Notes under the pieces: model-generated
The model's database searches: none
What the model saw: the letters and a program-made list of their open reading frames with translations, nothing else
Told to the model about the DNA's origin: nothing
Assembly (NCBI GenBank): GCA_035610365.1
Contig: CM069432.1
Location: 242,200,104-242,264,103, forward strand
Direction: 5' to 3'
DNA from: Aquatica leii
Taxonomy: Eukaryota; Arthropoda; Insecta; Coleoptera; Lampyridae
DNA: 64,000 nt
Position numbers and translations under genes: made by a program
Shown here: piece by piece, positions 10,600 to 22,079 of the stretch
Layout: every line of letters starts with the position of its first letter
Numbering within the stretch: the stretch's first letter is position 1

Positions 10600-12790
10600 T
10601 AATTTTTTATAGGTCTACCTTTTTCTTTTTTATTTTAACGCCTATCCTCTCTTGTTGGGAATAAATATATTGTTAGAATATGTGTTTTGCCAATTTATTC
10701 CTTTCAGTGATCGACAGATGTAAACAAAATGTGTTTTGGCGCGGTTTTAATTTAGTGTAGGATTAGCACACCGAGACTTGCGAGTTAGTCGCTTGCCTTT
10801 AAGTTACGAGAAAACTCCTACATGAGCAAAAATTCTGGTTCGAGTATAACATAATTTTTATTTTGATATTCTAAAATTGTGTGTTGAGTTGACTCTCCAT
10901 CTCTGGTTTAATAAGTATTAGTAGTTTTAGCGTGACCTATGCACCATGCAGTCAGCTTTTTTGCATGTTTTTCTACTGTAGCCTTATAAATATCTAATGG
11001 AATTATATATTTACACCGGACGTTTTAATAAATTCGATAATAAGATTATTCAAAACTTGAAGATAGAGAAGGTTAAAAAAATTAGAATTTTAGCTTCTGT
11101 TCATATTTTATAAAATCCATCACAACGATATAAACATTTACATAATTCAGATGCTTCTAAACCATTTTAAATAAATACAAAGAAAGACTTCCATGTCCAC
11201 TTTTAATTCTTGTGACAAAAGTTGATGTAGGTTTTCATAGACTTTTCAAAAATATTTTTTTTATTTTTATCTATTGATAATTCAATAATAATATTGGATT
11301 TACACATTGGTTGTTCTAGGCTTTGACACTGCCACGTATGACGAAAGTTCAGCTTGCGTCATAACAACACTGGAATTATCCATAATGGAAAATTATAATA
11401 CGAATTCAACCCATGTAAAACCTGAATTCTACTATTTTTATGTTGTTAATGTGTTAAAAATATTGTTAATTTAAATTAAATCATTAAGTATTACAGACTG
11501 CTGGTGTTTGCCAAAAATTCTATTGTTCTATCAATTAACAAAGCTTCACCCCTAAAAATTGATGTTTCCACAGATCATTTTTTTAAATCTTTAAAATCCT
11601 ATAATTTACACAAAGCATCGTCCCCCATAAACTATTTCGAAATTGTCATCAAAAAGTCATCAAATATACAAAAGTCACCAAAATAAAAACAATAAATAAA
11701 GTTAGTTTAATACTTCATTTTCGTTTAATGCAAAAACTTTTATGATAACTTATGTAAAGTGTACATAAAGTAGAACACTCTTACAACTCAATCAAGTTTT
11801 AAAGGAAATAAAACAGCTAACGTCAATAGTGTGAAATAATATAAAATCCTTGCTAAAACATGAATTTTATTATACTTTTATAGTTGATAAACAATGGGTA
11901 ATAATTTTACCGTTTTTAAAATGGTTCGAAATGATTAAAATTGCCAAAACTTCTAACAAATCAAGACGTCGTAAAAAGTCGTTATTAATGCACATCTTGA
12001 AATAGTATAAAAAAAAGAAATTGAACGGATCGAATTCTCAGTCGCAAGATTGTCATTTCGCACAGAATTTTCTCAAGTGGAAATTAATGTTCGGATACGT
12101 TTTCAAGAATTTATCGAAAATGCAGTTTTCTACGGCACTCCAACATTTTCCGGTAAATGTCCTTTTTCCAAGACCCCATTACTGGAAAACAAGTTTAGCG
12201 CAAATAGTACCTTACGTTAAACGACACATTTGGTGGAAAAGGAAAGAAAAATGGTGACGAACAATCGCTTTTCAGACTCGTGCAATTTTATATACTTTTT
12301 GTAAAGTATTTATCCTTAAAGTTTTATTTTTGTTATTTAAACTCATAGTTGCCGTACCAAACTTCACACTTATTGCGAAGTTTTAATGTTAATTTAACTT
12401 TTCTAGAGAATTTCTCAATTCTAATTTAACGAGGTTACAGTATCGTCGCCCGTCTGTGCCGTTCTATCATATTATCGCGTTGTACGATGTAATTTGTGGG
12501 GTGTAATTCACCAACGTTTGTAACCCTCTCGACAACAAAGTTGCTTTTGAATTTAAACATAGGATCATCTTGTTAGTATACAAGTATTCAGACGCTTTAA
12601 TTTATGTCAGCGTGCTAGATGCAATTTCTTTCGGTTGTTGATTTTACTGCTGCACATTTGCTGTACTAAGCTCCTTTAAACGTAATCACATCACAAAAGC
12701 TGCCTTTTAGAGAGTATAAAAATATATGAAGATTGAGCAGTCTAGCGTACGTAGCATATTTCTGTTCTCACAGCATTAACTGTTGATTTT
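10600..12790. other. No supported gene; one short Penelope-adjacent match
   Basis: This is AT-rich sequence with only short ORFs. About 11325-11400 (tgacgaaagttcagctt and following) resembles 54738-54800, which directly follows a Penelope GIY-YIG piece, so a Penelope 3' remnant is likely there. The ORF at 12021-12257 has no recognisable family. Confidence 0.5.
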
Positions 12791-12840
12791 ATAAAGCATG
12801 TCCCAAGATTCGGGGACTTCCTCAGACGCCACAGGAAAAT
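12711..12840 (+). promoter_or_regulatory. Possible TATA-containing promoter
   Basis: A canonical tataaaaatatat box lies at about 12715-12727. It is followed some 70 bp later by a short reading frame opening at 12798 (MSQDSGTSSDATGKF). The spacing fits an insect core promoter with a short 5' leader. The reading frame soon turns low-complexity and is not recognised, and a first exon or a truncated copy cannot be told apart. This is a weak call. Confidence 0.25.
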
Positions 12841-13349
12841 TTAGAAGAAGTCATTATTTTATTAGCAAACGCTTCTTTATAACATTTTTTAAATATTTTA
12901 ATAGTATTCGTACAACGCCAAAAAAGTTAAACATTATTTTTAATTTTATTCAAAATATATTTTGGCGGAGAAGACTAATATTCTGTCGACTGTGTGCGTT
13001 TTACTTTTTTTTAAAGAAAACATAACACTTTTCAAGATCGTTTAGTCTAGCGAATTCATGGTAATTGCATTTGATGGTAAATTTCAAATTATTTAACAAT
13101 TACACAACTCTACTCTTTTTGGTGCAGCTTTGTTTGTATCTGTGGTCGATAAAGAAGGTAATATATAGTATATTAAACCAGATACAATTTATTTTATAAT
13201 TTTATTATGGCTAGTAAGCTCAAATATTATTTTCCTCCTTAATTAGACTTGACACAATTTCTTTGTCAAATAACGGCATCCGTGTCTGAAACAACATCAC
13301 CTACACACCATTTTTCTAGTCTGTTAATAGGCCTGAAGAAGTGCGCACT

Positions 13350-13470
13350 TACCAATGATACAAATGTCCCGGAAGTTAGACGTTCTGCTAGAATTAGGAA
13401 AGCACCCATTACATTGAACTTGTAAGGTATTTCATTATGTTAAATCTTAGGGGGGCTGAATGTAAAAAAA
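13350..13470 (+). mobile_element. Possible tail end of an LTR element (fossil)
   Basis: The short text PEVRRSARIRKAPITLNL at about 13370-13425 resembles the basic C-terminal end of Gypsy-type polyproteins. It is followed by a run of G (ttaggggggctga) like a polypurine tract. This is a small fossil piece only, and the family is uncertain. Confidence 0.3.
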
Positions 13471-13599
13471 AGATTCTTAGTAAGGAGGAATTGATGGATA
13501 TTTAAGGTTGGTACTACCAACTCACTTCTGGGGGTTTTCACTCACTTGTTTCTACAAATAGTAGTTTTATTTCTCATTATTGTCTTTGTTTAAATTTAC

Positions 13600-15290
13600 A
13601 ATTATCGTGTGTATCGAGTGTAATTACTGAAAAGAACCTACATACATAACAATGAGGAACAGGTTCTTCCTGCCAATGTAGATTCAAATTCATCAGAGAG
13701 TGCCCCGGACGAGAGTGTTTCAGACAGTAAGATCCTGAACGAGTTACTGACACGGACATAGATCAGCCTAGTACTTCCACTGCTAAACGAATGCGGGCCA
13801 CAGGTTCCCCTAGTACAATAAAAAAACAAAAAGCAAACAGGCAGTTCATTACATGGAGAAATGTGAGAACCATACCTGCTGTATCTCAATGGAAAGGGCA
13901 ACTACCGCTGAGGGACTGAAAAAACCAATTGACTACTTCAGAAATCTTCTTGTAAGGGAAACTTAAAGATTGTCGTAGAACAATCTAACCTTTACGCAGT
14001 GGGGATCAACCCAAATAAAGGTCTAAATATTACTTTAGAAGAGCTGGAACAATTTATAGGCAAGGTTATACTGGAGTGCAGCATGCTGTGTTGACTGCGT
14101 AAGCAATACGATGTCGCTACACCGTTGGGAATCAATAGAGAAGTTCCTGCACTTCAATAATAATGAGAATCAGATTACAACAGGACAACCTGGTTATGAC
14201 AAGCTCTTCAAAATCCGTCCCCTTATTACTGGATTGGAAGAAGCAGCATCAAACAATACAATTTAAAGAAGCCTAAGCGCTGGGGATACAAATTATTTGT
14301 TCTTTGTGATTACAAAGGAATAGTATATAATTTTCAAGTATATACTGGGACCATATCTCCAGTCCAAGACTTTCCTAATATTGGTGCATGCGGGAACATA
14401 GTACTGAAGCTTGTTGCTATTGTTCCAAAGAATATGGACTGTATTACAATAATTGGTTCTGTAGTATAGACCTTCAAGTGAAACTTGAACAATTGGGAAT
14501 ACACAGCGTTGCCACTGCAAGAAAAAATAGGATCTAAAACTGCAATTTTTCTAGTAACAGCATCCTAAAAAAGAAAACAAGAGGCAGCTTTGAGAAGAAA
14601 GAGGCAAAGGTAGATGGTGTGCAGTTACGCGCCGTAAAGTGGTACGATAATAAAGGTGTAACTCTTTTGAGTACATTTGCATCAGCTCATCCTTTGACAA
14701 ATGCTGAAAGATGGGATAAGAAAAAGAAAGAAAAAATTGCTGTAACCTGCCCATCAGTGGTAACTATCTATAATAAACATATGGGACGTGTTGCTCTTGT
14801 AGACTCATTGTTAGCTTTATACTGGATCAAAATTCGTTCCCGGAAATGGTACCACAGATTAGTATTCCACATGTTTGACTTAGCAGCTGTTGTTTCTTGG
14901 CTATTGTATCACCGCGATGCGAATCAATGTTCACTTCCAAAGAAAGAACAGTTGAGCTTGCTTCAATATAAAGCAAATTTGGCAGAATGTCTTTGTAAAG
15001 AAAACAAGATATTCAAAAAACGTCCAGATAGACCCAGCAATAGTAGCGTTGACAGAGAACATTAAGCCAAAACATCTCGAGGACCAACTGCTCCTATTCC
15101 TTCTGCAACAGTCAGATGTGACAACACAGGGCACTGCCCAATGTTTAGCAACAAAAGAGGACGTTGCAAAATGCCTAGCTGCAAGGATGTACCAAAAGTT
15201 ATATTTTCCAAATGTTCAGTTTTTTTGTGCTTTACTCCGGACAATAATTGTTTTCTTACAATTCATACATCTTAATTATACTACGTAACC
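13600..15290 (+). mobile_element. piggyBac transposon, degraded transposase
   Basis: The plus strand carries a piggyBac (PGBD4-like) transposase in pieces. There is an acidic Ser/Asp-rich N-terminus near 13640-13745, GYKLFVLCDYKGIVYNFQVYTG near 14285-14350 (first catalytic Asp region), YYNNWFCSIDLQVKLEQLGI near 14440-14500, and VKWYDNKGVTLLSTF near 14635-14680. YNKHMGRVALVDSLLALY follows near 14770-14825, and then a C-terminal Cys-rich zinc domain (RCDNTGHCPMFSNKRGRC) near 15115-15170 in another frame. The usual FDNW motif reads YNNW, losing one catalytic Asp. With this and several frameshifts and stops it cannot be active. Terminal inverted repeats with TTAA were not located. The longest intact stretch is 14619-15065. 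Confidence 0.85.
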
Positions 15291-15371
15291 AGTTTATGAA
15301 AAATAAAATAATTTTACTATAATATTAATGAATTATTATTCTATTTATAATTCCATGTCCAAAACACAGAT

Positions 15372-15871
15372 ATTCGTGCTACATGCAGAGTTGGATGTGC
15401 GCAACAGGAGAGCTTGTCTCGCATCCTTCAGAAGCGCCCGTTGCTGCACAATGACCGTATCAGGAGACATAATCATGTTGTGAGGAAAATAAAAAAGTTT
15501 GCGGAAGAGAACGGTTTTGTCACAGAGTTAGAACCTCGGTTCACAGACACTCAAGGCCGCCTACGTAAACCGGATCTGTTATGTCTTAAAGGATCCACTA
15601 TCACAGTCGTAAACGCCTCTATCTCCTGGAAAGGTCCACGTGGTCTTAATGTTACAGCCGAATATAAATTGGCAACGTACGGAGACCGACACATTAAAGA
15701 AATTATTTTAAAACAGTATCCAGCATATAATATGTTACGTACGAAATTTTTTATTGAATTGAAATTAGATTCCGGTTTTGACGCCCTCTACCGATCTTTT
15801 CTCGCGACTGTCATTTTACGAAAAAATTGCGAAGCTGTCAATTGCCTAAAATGGTCTGTACGTTTTAAGTA
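15372..15871 (+). mobile_element. R2-type LINE, C-terminal restriction-like endonuclease
   Basis: An open frame of about 165 codons encodes the C-terminus of an R2-superfamily LINE. It begins with a CCHC-like knuckle region (CRVGCAQQESLSRILQ, then RIRRHNHVV), followed by a restriction-like endonuclease core with RKPDLLCLKGSTITVVNASI and GPRGLNVTAEYKLATYGD. The PD pair is present. The next acidic residue, usually in a V(V/I)D(V/A) box, is Asn here, so the nuclease may be dead. In live elements this domain nicks the insertion target for target-primed reverse transcription. The reverse transcriptase is absent, so this is a 5'-truncated copy, common for LINEs. The frame is otherwise unbroken to TAA at about 15871. 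The ORF's first Met at 15414 is internal to the domain. Confidence 0.85.
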
Positions 15872-16960
15872 ATTTCTTCAAGTACCATCCGTAATAATGG
15901 AAATCAAATTGTAATTACATTACGTTCATAAAATATTTGAGTCGTCACAGGGTAAGATAATTGCTGTCGTTTTATTAAAATTAGTTTGTAATTCCTCCTT
16001 CATTTTAATAGCCATTTTCTATCCGCTTCGAGCACATGTACGTTTCAACAAAGAAATGGTGAATAGTAATTCTTATTAAGGAATACCGTTACCGAACACG
16101 TACGCTTTTGGAAGGCGTTTTCTACGCCACGAAAACGGGGTCTCGATAAGCCTTACCGTGGGAGATGTTACTACCTGTATACTAGTCGATTGTGTTATCA
16201 GCCACCTGTGTTAAAATTGTTCCTTACAGTACACGATACAACGGGTTTTTATGTAACATTTAATGATTTATTAATATTATTTTTTTTAGCTTTTGTTCTG
16301 TGTGAACTAGGTTGTGATCCGAATTGCTTTTCACTATTTATTACAGGCCACTGGCGGGAAAACGTTTTCGCCGCGGAAGTGGAAACTGGATTTTGGGGTG
16401 AGTTATTTGTTTGACTTTTATATCGGGATCACGAAAGTTATTCACAGAATTGTATTTAATGTTAAGGACCGTAATTACGTTATCGCTTACATACCAATAA
16501 GGTAATCTTAATCATTTCATAACTGTATCGCATGCTGTGAGGGAAAAACATATTTATTCTGAGACTTTCGGTGCTGTCCATTTCGACATAATTTCCATGG
16601 GTAGTGTGTGTTGCCGATACTGCGGGCATTCATGTATGAGAACTTCGATATAATCTAGTAGATTTTATGTAGTATGAAATCAAAGTCTCTTCTACTTGTT
16701 AACGAAAATTGTTATTCATTCTAGTATTTAAGGTTTGCGCATTTAGCGTATAGTTGTCAATTTACTGCGCTACTAAAGCAAAACTGTGATATTTGTTAAT
16801 TCTACATGGAAACCATTCGAGCATCGATAGGTGAAGAAATTTCATATATTCTTATTAGTATCCAACGTTAAGACATTAAAGTGATTATAATTGTTAATCT
16901 CTCTTTTTATTTTTCTTCCTCCGGTGATTATCGTTATCTATTAACTAATTTCGACTACTC
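15872..16960. other. No supported gene; probable LINE 3' flank
   Basis: Immediately after the R2-type frame there is about 300 bp that may be its 3' untranslated region. Beyond that is AT-rich sequence with two overlapping short ORFs at 16190-16505 of unknown nature. No terminal repeats or tail could be fixed. Confidence 0.4.
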
Positions 16961-16969
16961 GAACATCAG

Positions 16970-17535
16970 AGTAAGAAGGATTACGAACCTCCAATTGGGT
17001 TACAAGTTTGGATCGTCGGTCGTGAGCGAGGCAGAAGTGTTATCTTGGATTAGCTCTGGCGCCCTTAAGCATACTTCCTGTGAACCTCCCCTACCTCCGA
17101 CTGTGTGAGTTGGCCGTGCAAGGTTCGTAAGACATAAAGCTTGTAACAAATATTAATATCGACCCCTGCATCATTAGGGCTAGAGGTATTTGGAGCGAGG
17201 CCGCCAACTCGTCTATCATTAGGGCACTCCACCTCAAGCCGAAACAAATAACACAACTGGTAAACGACATTATTCTAGGGTCCATAATCATACACAAGGC
17301 CCACCAGACAATTAACTGGGACAGAATCCAGCGGAGATAATACTTCATAATCGTTTAATTTTAAGATACCATTACTGTTAGTCTGCTTTATTTGTCTTTT
17401 ACTGTCTATATTGTCATTTTATTATTATTAATAAGATATGTACAATTTTTATGCACGATAGAGTTCCTCCGCATAGAAATCGCCCCGGTTGCGATTTCTT
17501 AAATAAAATTTGTACAGGTCGTTGAGTTGGAAGAA
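16970..17535 (+). mobile_element. LINE-like 3' end with 3' hairpin, family unassigned
   Basis: A locally less AT-rich segment reads INIDPCIIRARGIWSEAAN and continues through INWDRIQRR to a stop near 17340. It looks like a retroelement C-terminus, though I cannot name the clade. A 3' untranslated-like stretch follows, with a perfect 8-bp hairpin (gaaatcgc, loop cccggtt, gcgatttc at 17476-17498) and an AATAAA at about 17501. A conserved 3' stem-loop is common in LINEs recognised by their own reverse transcriptase, so the combination suggests a LINE 3' end. It could instead be a SINE or an unrelated unit. Confidence 0.4.
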
Positions 17536-17539
17536 ACGG

Positions 17540-19330
17540 CACTAAACGCCGGACAGCCCGTAGGCCAGATATCACACTTCAGACTTTTTTCTAAAGCTAT
17601 TTGAAATGTAAAGTATACCAAACTCCCGTAAATAATAGATAAGACCTGCAAAATAGATTTTTTTTACAGCTTCAAATAGAATGTGCAAATATTTACGCAA
17701 GTAACGAACAATTTTTTGCGACCTTTAGACGTTTGTGTTTTATCCCATGCAGGAAGTCTAGATCTAGTGTACTTGAAAAAAATGTGCAGAATAGCAACTT
17801 CATTTAACGCGTTATCAGATAATATTATTTTGTATTTATTTTCATTTTTGATGTCAGCAGTTCGCTGAGTAAAAATTTGCACTTGTTAGAATGGTTTGTT
17901 TTTATTCATAGTGTTAACATCCTCAGGAAACTACAAAGTCCATAATTTACAATTTATTTTGCTAAACATTTGGGTTTTTTTAATATTTTAATGTAACTTT
18001 TATTTTGACATTTTTTGCTTGTATTTATGCTCTAATTTCACCTGCTAATATAACAACCCGTTAATCAGATACACCCTGTATACATATGTACTATACACCT
18101 TTATACATATAAAAACAAATATTTCATTTTCTGAATGTGATTATTTCATTATTACAAGCAATTATTCTAAGCTTTGGTTGCATCTAATCATTACTGGATA
18201 AGGGTTGAATGTACTGGAAAAACCTTACTGGGCCGGCTATCGCGGACACTGGGTTACCGGTTCTGCAACTATGTGATGTAAGCACTAGCCCGTTACTGAT
18301 CGCGCTGGCAAACTGACAACTTGCCGGTGTTGGCCCGTAAGTTTTGTGTTTATTGGGAAAGTAATGGCATAGGTCCTAACAACGCATTAAAAAATTAAAA
18401 CTACATGATTTTTTGCTAAGTTGAGTTCTTCGTCTACAAATTGTGAAGGCTATAAGTAATCACACCAGCCGACACAATTTTCATAACTGACTCTACATTA
18501 TGAAATTTTAGTATTTTTCATTGTTTTAAAGATAAAACTCTACTCTAACGTAGGGTATCACCGCATATTTTCGGAAATAATATAGGTATTGTTACAAATA
18601 TCATCGGCGATAGCCAAAGTTGGAACCGATGAAAATTGACCGAGTGCGAAGATGAGTGATGAACATGGGGTAACGATTTTATCAAGATCTTTCACAAATA
18701 GAAAAACGATATAAGAGTAGGTATCATCCCGGCATGATGGTAGATTATTGCTGGATTCTCGTAAGAGAAGAGCAAGAAGAAATAACTCTATTTATGCAAA
18801 ACTTTGTGTACAGTTAAATGCTTTTGTATTTTCGATACTAATTAAAAATTCTAGTATTTATGTCAAGATTTTTGTACTTATTTTTTTTTATAGCTTCTAA
18901 ATGACAAAATTTGTAAATACAATTATTATTTATCTACTAACGGAATATGATTATAACTCTAAAAATAAATGTGGTGAAAAAAATGGATTTTAGGTTATGA
19001 TTTCAGTTCAAGATTGTTAAAACTATACATCGATTTTTACAACACTTATTCAACTAAGTTTAAAATTTTCAGCTAGAGTATTTATTTCATTAATGTTTAA
19101 GCATATAAATAAATACTTTCTATAATTGTAAGTATTTATAGAACAGTTTTAGTAAAGTCTACTTTTCGAACACAAAATATATGCTGCTTTAGACCTTATT
19201 TATTGAAAAAATGTTAAAACTGCATACTTATATACCACGTAATGCGTTCAACATTGAGTTTCCTCTGTATAATTTTCAGATATACTGTTTTTTAAGAAGG
19301 AAAAACCTATTTGTAACCTAAATTTAAAAA
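17540..19330. other. No supported gene
   Basis: This is AT-rich and intergenic in character. It includes acaccctgtata at about 18071, a short motif resembling mariner terminal repeats, and a relatively GC-rich patch at about 18210-18350. Overlapping ORFs on both strands at 17664-17882 arise from a short imperfect inverted repeat (gtgcaaat at 17681 and atttgcac at 17874). Confidence 0.5.
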
Positions 19331-19339
19331 AACTGGTGT

Positions 19340-20394
19340 GGTCACCACACGACTTTCCTATAAGGAATGATGAAGGAATGTCTACATATTTTTTTAAGGT
19401 TATGTTGTCATAAAGCCACTTTGAAGTGATATGTACGTTTGTATTGACTTCCTAGCATGCTATAATTTTTTTTTAATTTTTCTCCTCGATTTCATTAAAT
19501 ATATAACCGAAATAGGGCAAATTAAGCTAATGTTGTCAAATTTCTCTTCAGGATATGGAATTTTTTCTAAAAAAATCGTCGCAGGCAGGATTCGAGCCTA
19601 GATTATATTTGTGAATTAATTTTAAATTATAAATAATATATCCAATAAATTGTTAATGTTGGAATTTTTTTTATTTGAATAAATTTTCAGGAAGAATTAT
19701 CTCTATAAGAAACTGTAAAAATAATTCGACACATACGTACAAAATTATACAAGAGAAACTGTTAAAAACTGCGGATACACCAGCTTCCGGTTTCTTTATC
19801 AGACCCATCTTTTAATAGAACCGAGAAAATATGAAAAGTCAGCTCCATACCAAATTTCACTTTACTAGAACTTTTGGCTCAAGAGTTATCGTAAGCACAT
19901 CCAAAGATAATGTAAGGAAAATGCGGCACTCCATGTATAAACAAGTCACAAGAATATAGAAAAATATGTTATTTTTAACGTATCTTGCTTTCCCTTCAAG
20001 ACATGGAATTCACTTTATATTATAAATCAAATATTTAACAAACTGTTAATGTTAGAATTTTTTTTTATTAGAATAAACTGTTAGGAAGAATTATTTCTCA
20101 AAACTGTTAAAAATGTCAGATCCGGTTCCGGTTTCTTCATCGAACCCATCTTTTGATAGAACCGAGAGAACATGAAAAGCCAGCTCTATACCAAAGTTAC
20201 TAGGACTTTTGGTTCGAGAGTTATCGTGGGTACATCGTTACACACAGGCACACAGACAGATACACACACAGACGCCCAAAATTTTTTTGTCAAAGATACT
20301 TGTTTCTGATTCAGGAGACATTGAAACGTAAAATTATGCAAAAAAAGTTTTTTGAAAAGAAATTGCTATCGCTATACTTTCCTTATAGGAAAGT
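19340..20394 (+). mobile_element. Non-autonomous inverted-repeat transposon, copy 1
   Basis: This element of about 1.05 kb is bounded by actttcctataaggaa (19352-19367) and its exact reverse complement ttccttataggaaagt (20379-20394). The left end is preceded by an almost perfect palindrome (gtgtggt c accacac). Inside are two tandem, diverged units (about 19610-19920 and 19990-20250), each with a block near aagaattat, then ggtttctt, then cccatctttt.atagaaccgag. An inverted, shortened copy lies at 55395-56217. There is no coding capacity, so the element would depend on a partner transposase. The superfamily is not determined and no clear target duplication was found. Confidence 0.75.
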
Positions 20395-20740
20395 AAAAAT
20401 CCGAAAATACGATTGGTTGTACGAACTCCTCTTCGTCGGCACCAAACGGTACACAATCTATGACAGATAGATTTTAGATGGTGTACCAACTTTGCGTCAC
20501 GTAGGCTTAGTGGTGAATAAGGTGTGGCAGTTTTTAGAGCATAGATCAAATTAAATATCTAGAAGTTAATAAAGTATTTTTTTTTATTTAAAAAAAAATC
20601 CTAATCGATCGACGGTACAAAAAACGTCTACAGACGTTCAAGACGCCCATTAATGGCTACAACATAATCGTCAACTGAAAACTGGCTGTAATCACAAAAA
20701 AGGTAATCAAAGATAAAGGTCCAAATCAAACTTCAAAAAC
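20395..20740. other. No supported gene
   Basis: Short linker sequence between the inverted-repeat element and the BEL/Pao fossil. A 71-residue minus-strand ORF (20334-20549) overlaps the element end and has no recognisable family. Confidence 0.45.
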
Positions 20741-22075
20741 CAAAAGTGGCGTTTCTGTTTTAAATTTTAAATTGCCTATTATTAAATACTCCAATTCAGC
20801 GGTTTTTACCAACAGTGGCTTAAATTCCGAGTAACATTTGCATCACTTATACACGAAAAAATTTTGCCTTGAACGCGTGTCATGGGATAAAACTTTACCG
20901 CCCGCGTTTAGGACATTCTGGCTAGATTTAAGAACAAAGCTCACAGGATTAAATAACTGACGATCGACAAGTAATTTGCCCTAAGGCAAAATATGTAGAA
21001 ATGCACGGATTCGCAGATACCTCAGAGCGCGCATATGTCGCTTGTATTTATGTACGTTCAATTTCAAATCATGAGGGTATACACATATTATGCATTCAAG
21101 GTCGGAAAACGCTTAGGTTGCTAGCAACACAAACATAAATCAACCTGCAACCCCAGATATTTTACCAGACATTAAAACTAACGCGCATGTATTTTTGACA
21201 ATAGAGACTAATGATAATGAAATAATCTCCAGATTTTCTAATTTACAAGCGTTCAAGCGTATACTGCATTATTGTTTCGATTTCGTAACAACTGCAAGCT
21301 TGCGTCAGCAAGACGAATTGTTGGGCCCCTTACATTGAACGAGACTAACAGTTCTTTTAACAAATTAATAATAGCCGTGCAAGTTAAACATTTTAAAAGT
21401 TAGAAGACAGCAAATTATTAAGCTTAAACCGTTTTGTAGTAAAGAAACCATTGAAGAGTTGGCGGTAGACTGGTCAATTCGTCATTTCGGTTCTACAAAA
21501 AGCACCCTATAATATTGCTAGCAAGAGATCACTTGACACATCTGATATTTAATTCTGAGCATTTAAAGTGACTGCGGGCCCCTAATAGCTACCTTCAGTG
21601 AATTGAAATGATTACTGACCGCTTGATGATAGGAATCTATGTCGGAAAACTGTAAGACAATGCGTAAAATGTTTTCGTTTTAACCCAAAAATTAATCAAC
21701 CCATGATAGGAAATTTTCCCAGTGAACGGCTCCAGTGAAGGCGACCGTTCAAAGTCATGGGTGTTGACTATGCAGGCCCGTTCCTATTAAATGACAAAGC
21801 TGGCCGTGTCTGTAAATTCATGTTAGCCTTTTTATTTATTTTACGACGAAGGCGATTTATTTGGAGCTAGTCGCAAGCCTCACTAAAGAACCATTTTTGC
21901 TTGGGCTGTATCAATTCGTTACACGACGAGGTAAAACCGCAGATATATTTTCGGATAACGGGACTAACTTTGTTGCGGCTACCGCCATTAAAAATTGAAA
22001 ACAGCAGCTTCCAAGACCGAGGACATTTTGGCGCCACAACAACTTAAATTAAAACCGATGCATGGTACGACAGCG
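20741..22075 (+). mobile_element. BEL/Pao LTR retrotransposon fossil (pol part)
   Basis: Plus-strand text follows the C-terminal half of BEL/Pao Pol. The RNase H region reads LERVSWDKTLPPAFRTFW and a degraded HGFADTSERAYVACIYVRS near 20860-21065. The integrase follows with TVRQCVKCFRFNPK, GVDYAGPFLL near 21755-21790 and FSDNGTNFVAAT near 21950-21985. The gag, protease and most of the RT were not recognised, and LTRs were not assigned with confidence. The fossil is broken in roughly eight or more places and looks old. Confidence 0.85.
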
Positions 22076-22079
22076 CGTC

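Noticed and set aside
17681-17884. Possible small MITE with gtgcaaat ends
   Set aside because: Only about 12-15 bp pair and no target duplication is visible, so chance is likely.
19580-19600. T-arm-like gattcgagcct in the inverted-repeat element
   Set aside because: No complete tRNA or SINE A-box partner was found at the right distance, and the word is absent from the second copy.
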